A DNA stretch of 64,000 nt from the NCBI GenBank assembly GCA_030268105.1, contig BSDZ01000112.1, positions 1 to 64,000 of the forward strand, in the 5' to 3' direction. Positions 61,974 through 64,000 of this stretch are shown piece by piece. Every line of letters starts with the position of its first letter. The stretch's first letter is position 1. Under the pieces are notes generated by a model that did not search any database, was not told the origin of the DNA, and saw only the letters and a list, made by a program, of their open reading frames with translations. Origin of the DNA: Volvox africanus. Taxonomy: Eukaryota > Chlorophyta > Chlorophyceae > Chlamydomonadales > Volvocaceae. The translations under genes were made by a program, and so were the position numbers.

Positions 61974-63901
61974 CCGGCAGCGGGCGCTAGCGTCTACGGT
62001 GTTGTCAGATACGCCAGCGGTTGCGGCCCCGACACGGCGCACTAATTCCGCCACCGCTGCAATGTGCGGCGCCTTCTGTGGGAGGCAGTGCCCTGCGGAG
62101 TGCTCAACAACAGTCCGATCAGCGGAGCGGAAACAGTCGAGCAGCTCCAGGGAGCTCATGTACGACACCACTGCATCGTCGCGGCTCATAAAATGCAGTG
62201 ATGGCAGCTCCAGCGGCGCCGCCAGCCGTGCGTCTGACGCTGTCCCGAGCTCAGCAGCGGCGCCTTCACCCTGTGAGGCTGGGAGGCCCCGGGCTGTGAG
62301 CCCTGGCGGCACCAATCGCTCCAGGGGCTGCGGGATGTAGCCTCCAGCCAGAATTACGAACTGAAGTCCAGGGAACGTCGCCTTCGGGGGATGGAAACGA
62401 CGGCAGTACAACCGCTTCGTCATGTGTGTGCGAAAAATGACTTCTCATTCAGATTCCGCATTCGTTGTCCTGGCAATTATGTCATGGGAGTGCCGTACCT
62501 CTGACCTCCTCACTTGTCCACGAGCTTGGGCAATTTGGTTGCTACCCTTCGCGCGCATTGCAGACCCACTGACCCATTATTTTATTGCAGATCCACTGAC
62601 CCACCGCCCTACCGGCCCACTGACCCACCGTCCCACTGACCCACCGGCCCACTGACCCACCGCCCCACCGGCCCACTGACCCACCGTCCCACTGACCCAC
62701 CGACCCACCGAGTCCTCCAGTGCGTGACACGTCAGCAGTAGCGCCGCTGCTGCGCCGTTTGAAAAGCCCAGAATGCCCTCGAATGGCCCCTTGTCGTGCC
62801 ACTCGGCCGCCAGGTGCTGACCTCGGGAACATAATTGAGATTTGGGGCAGAGTAAGGTGCAGGAAGGGCTTGCGCAAACACGCACAAAACACACATACAC
62901 ACACGCAAGACCACCACCCGCTGGTCACAATCGCCAACTCCAACAGTAGCTACGCTGCGCAGAATAATGCTTACATAGGGCCTACGAGGGATGTTATGGG
63001 CCTTACGATGAAGCGCATTTCCTGTGTTGAAGATTGGATCGCTGACATCTTCCACCAGTGCATGTGGCCTCAGATCACATTAGTGGTTATTAGGGCCTTA
63101 CGCGGCTGCACCATCGCACCTGCAACGACTTCTGCCAGTCCTTCACGATTAGGTCGTCCCGACCACCAGCTGGAGGTGGCGGCGAGGATACCTCTGCCCC
63201 GCCCGTTGATGTTCTCCCTCTTCCTCCGGCAGCTGTAGTCCCGGCCCCGGGGCCCCCGGGCCCACCGTCACCGCCATGAGGCGGTGATACACCAGCCCGA
63301 CCCCTGACGTGCAATCGTAGGTTTGAATCGCTTTCTTGATCCGGATCTGGGTCTGGATATGGATCCTGGTCCTGCTGCGGCAGGTTCCAATGGCGCCACC
63401 AGGCCCTCATGGACACGGTTTGGCCCTCCGCGAGCGGCAGCTCGTGTGGAGCGCTGACGAAGTGCAGCTCCTGGACATGAGTAGGTGGGGGCGGGCGAGT
63501 GGATTTAGATAAGGGGGGATGGGTACATGGCCACCCAGCTATGATGCTCTATGTGGCCATCGAACATGAAAGAAGAAGGATTCTGGTAAAAGGGTATTGA
63601 TGTTCAGAAACGGAGGTTTGAACTCCAGGATGAGCCTTTGTAACAGGTGATGTGAGTCCATGACATGCGCTATGTCCTGACACGTGTGTTTCAATGCCTC
63701 ATTACCACAGTGCCTGTTGGCGTCGATCGAGGGGAGAACCCATGTGAGGCCTGCGAAACCCACCGCGACACCAGAGAGCTTCTTGGAAAGGATCCTCAAG
63801 CGCTGCGAGAAGAGTTCCCCATCTTGCCGGCGCCCGTGCAGGCACATGATCCGCTTGCACGGTTTGATTACTTCGAAAGGTTTATATAAATCCTGTGACA
63901 T
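49566..63901 (-). CDS. FSH1/OVCA2-type serine hydrolase - RWD - Obg-family (Ygr210-like) GTPase - TGS fusion
   Basis: Exons (minus): 63901-63764, 63470-63120, 62816-62709, 62381-61113, 60726-60525, 60248-60145, 59680-59150, 58716-58530, 57936-57804, 57314-57164, 56701-56427, 55099-54956, 54399-54303, 54054-54022, 53110-52966 (donor uncertain), 52339-52285, 51700-51570, 50974-50856, 49805-49566; all phases match, about 1470 residues. Residues 1-300: hydrolase with RIMCLHG, nucleophile elbow GFSNG (Ser182), Asp267/268 and His297 (AGHCLP). A low-complexity Ala/Ser/Pro linker follows. RWD at about 605-740: [14 protein letters not shown], hallmark [20 protein letters not shown]. GTPase from about 938: G1 [10 protein letters not shown]2 [10 protein letters not shown]3 [10 protein letters not shown]4 NKAD, then a Ygr210-like helical insert. 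TGS-like end: [20 protein letters not shown]. The known RWD-Obg GTPase pairing supports a translation-related role; the hydrolase substrate is unknown. The alternative is two adjacent genes split before the GTPase. Confidence 0.85.
50281..50541 (+). other. Unrecognised ORF in an intron, opposite strand
   Basis: An open + strand stretch (ATG at 50311, stop 50539-50541) lies in the last intron of the fusion gene. Its 76 residues are compositionally protein-like and not repetitive, with a helical, acidic C-terminal half ([16 protein letters not shown]). No family recognised. It may be a fragment of a mobile element or captured gene. A GC-rich hairpin follows it at once. Confidence 0.3.
50545..50568. 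repeat. 9-bp GC-rich perfect hairpin
   Basis: Arms GCACCGGGC (50545-50553) and GCCCGGTGC (50560-50568), loop TTTTGG, four bases after the stop of the intronic + strand ORF. Confidence 0.85.
53190..53230. other. AT-only block in an intron
   Basis: About 40 bp of A/T with mirrored [15 protein letters not shown] runs, in the fusion-gene intron between exons 54054-54022 and 53110-52966. Confidence 0.7.
54273..54302 (-). repeat. (GTCT)n microsatellite that begins at the splice donor
   Basis: Read on the minus strand, fusion-gene exon 54399-54303 ends TTGCAG and the intron begins GTCTGTCTGTCTGTC. The donor is the first unit of the tetranucleotide repeat. Confidence 0.93.
55545..56140. repeat. G-rich minisatellite (GGGGAGTGG/CGGGGTC units)
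   Basis: About 600 bp built from GGGGAGTG and GCGGGGTCGGGGAGTG modules in irregular order, in the fusion-gene intron between exons 56701-56427 and 55099-54956. The + strand is extremely G-rich and lies opposite the transcript, which would be C-rich. Open frames on both strands come from the repeat and are not coding. Confidence 0.97.
59860..60080. other. AT-rich TTTA-repeat region in an intron
   Basis: Two AT-rich blocks of (TTTA)n/(AAAT)n, at 59865-59920 and 60010-60073, bracket about 90 bp of mixed sequence in the fusion-gene intron between exons 60248-60145 and 59680-59150. The blocks are partly complementary, as in a small foldback insertion. Confidence 0.6.
60428..60470. repeat. (CCAGAT)n hexamer/11-mer run
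   Basis: AGATCCAGTCC and AGATCC units in the fusion-gene intron next to RWD exon 60726-60525; complementary to the GGATCT hexamer seen at 5397-5426. Confidence 0.8.
62576..62708 (-). repeat. ~16-bp minisatellite abutting the splice donor
   Basis: On the minus strand, fusion-gene exon 62816-62709 ends GGACTCG and the intron begins GTGGGTCGGTGGGTCAGTGGG, then continues as about eight CGGTGGGTCAGTGGG(A/C) units. Most units contain a CG|GTGGGT donor-like string identical to the real donor. Confidence 0.93.
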
Positions 63902-64000
63902 TTCGAAAAGTTTTGCTTACCAACCAAGCATGGTTTTCCGATTGGTTGTATTCACCGGTCACAGATGACTAGCTTAAATTTTTTCACAAACATATTGTAG

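Noticed and set aside
61086..62423. Separate minus-strand gene starting at the Met at 62423
   Set aside because: That reading would begin 14 codons inside the intron. The acceptor at 62381 joins in phase to the GFSNG exon and supplies the hydrolase Asp and His, which need the upstream Ser.

Overview
The window is nuclear DNA from a volvocine green alga (Chlamydomonas/Volvox/Gonium group). Evidence: GC-rich, intron-dense genes with CAG|GT-type junctions; TGTAA polyadenylation motifs; a gametolysin/VMP-type M11 metalloprotease fused to a hydroxyproline-rich wall domain; a plastid CYP97C carotenoid hydroxylase; and many mini- and microsatellites in introns. I built the gene models by hand. A model was accepted only when splice sites, reading phase and conserved motifs agreed.

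Layout. (1) 1-2455: a large C/T-rich minisatellite, probably intronic. (2) 2479-8374 (+): carboxyltransferase end of a homomeric acetyl-CoA carboxylase, nine exons, N-terminus off the window. (3) 12914-16211 (+): Gln-rich protein with a GATA-like zinc finger. (4) 19424-24049 (-): seven-exon membrane-anchored or secreted protein with two fibronectin III domains, a Cys-rich segment and a Gly-rich tail; one intron is GC-AG. (5) About 24050-29278: gene-poor stretch with two rRNA-derived fragments, one organellar-type LSU and one nuclear 18S, both from the 3' part of the rRNA. (6) 29279-38052 (+): CYP97C, fifteen exons, 599 codons plus stop. (7) 40644-46964 (+): M11 metalloprotease with a HExxHxxGxxH site, a DGxDNDCDG-type motif and a polyproline domain of about 400 residues. 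(8) 49566-63901 (-): one phase-continuous gene of about 19 exons (about 1470 aa) joining an FSH1/OVCA2 serine hydrolase, an RWD domain, and an Obg-family (Ygr210-like) GTPase with a C-terminal TGS-like domain.

The hydrolase-RWD-GTPase fusion is the most novel object here. RWD proteins are known partners of Obg-family GTPases (DRG2 with RWDD1/DFRP2; yeast Rbg2 with Gir2). A covalent RWD-GTPase therefore makes functional sense, while the attached alpha/beta hydrolase is unexplained. A second recurring theme is tandem repeats that start exactly at, or contain, the splice donor or acceptor of their host intron. The genes are unrelated in pathway (lipid synthesis, carotenoid hydroxylation, extracellular matrix, translation-type GTPase) and form no operon-like unit. 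Genes 3 and 4 converge, as do 7 and 8; genes 4 and 6 diverge.
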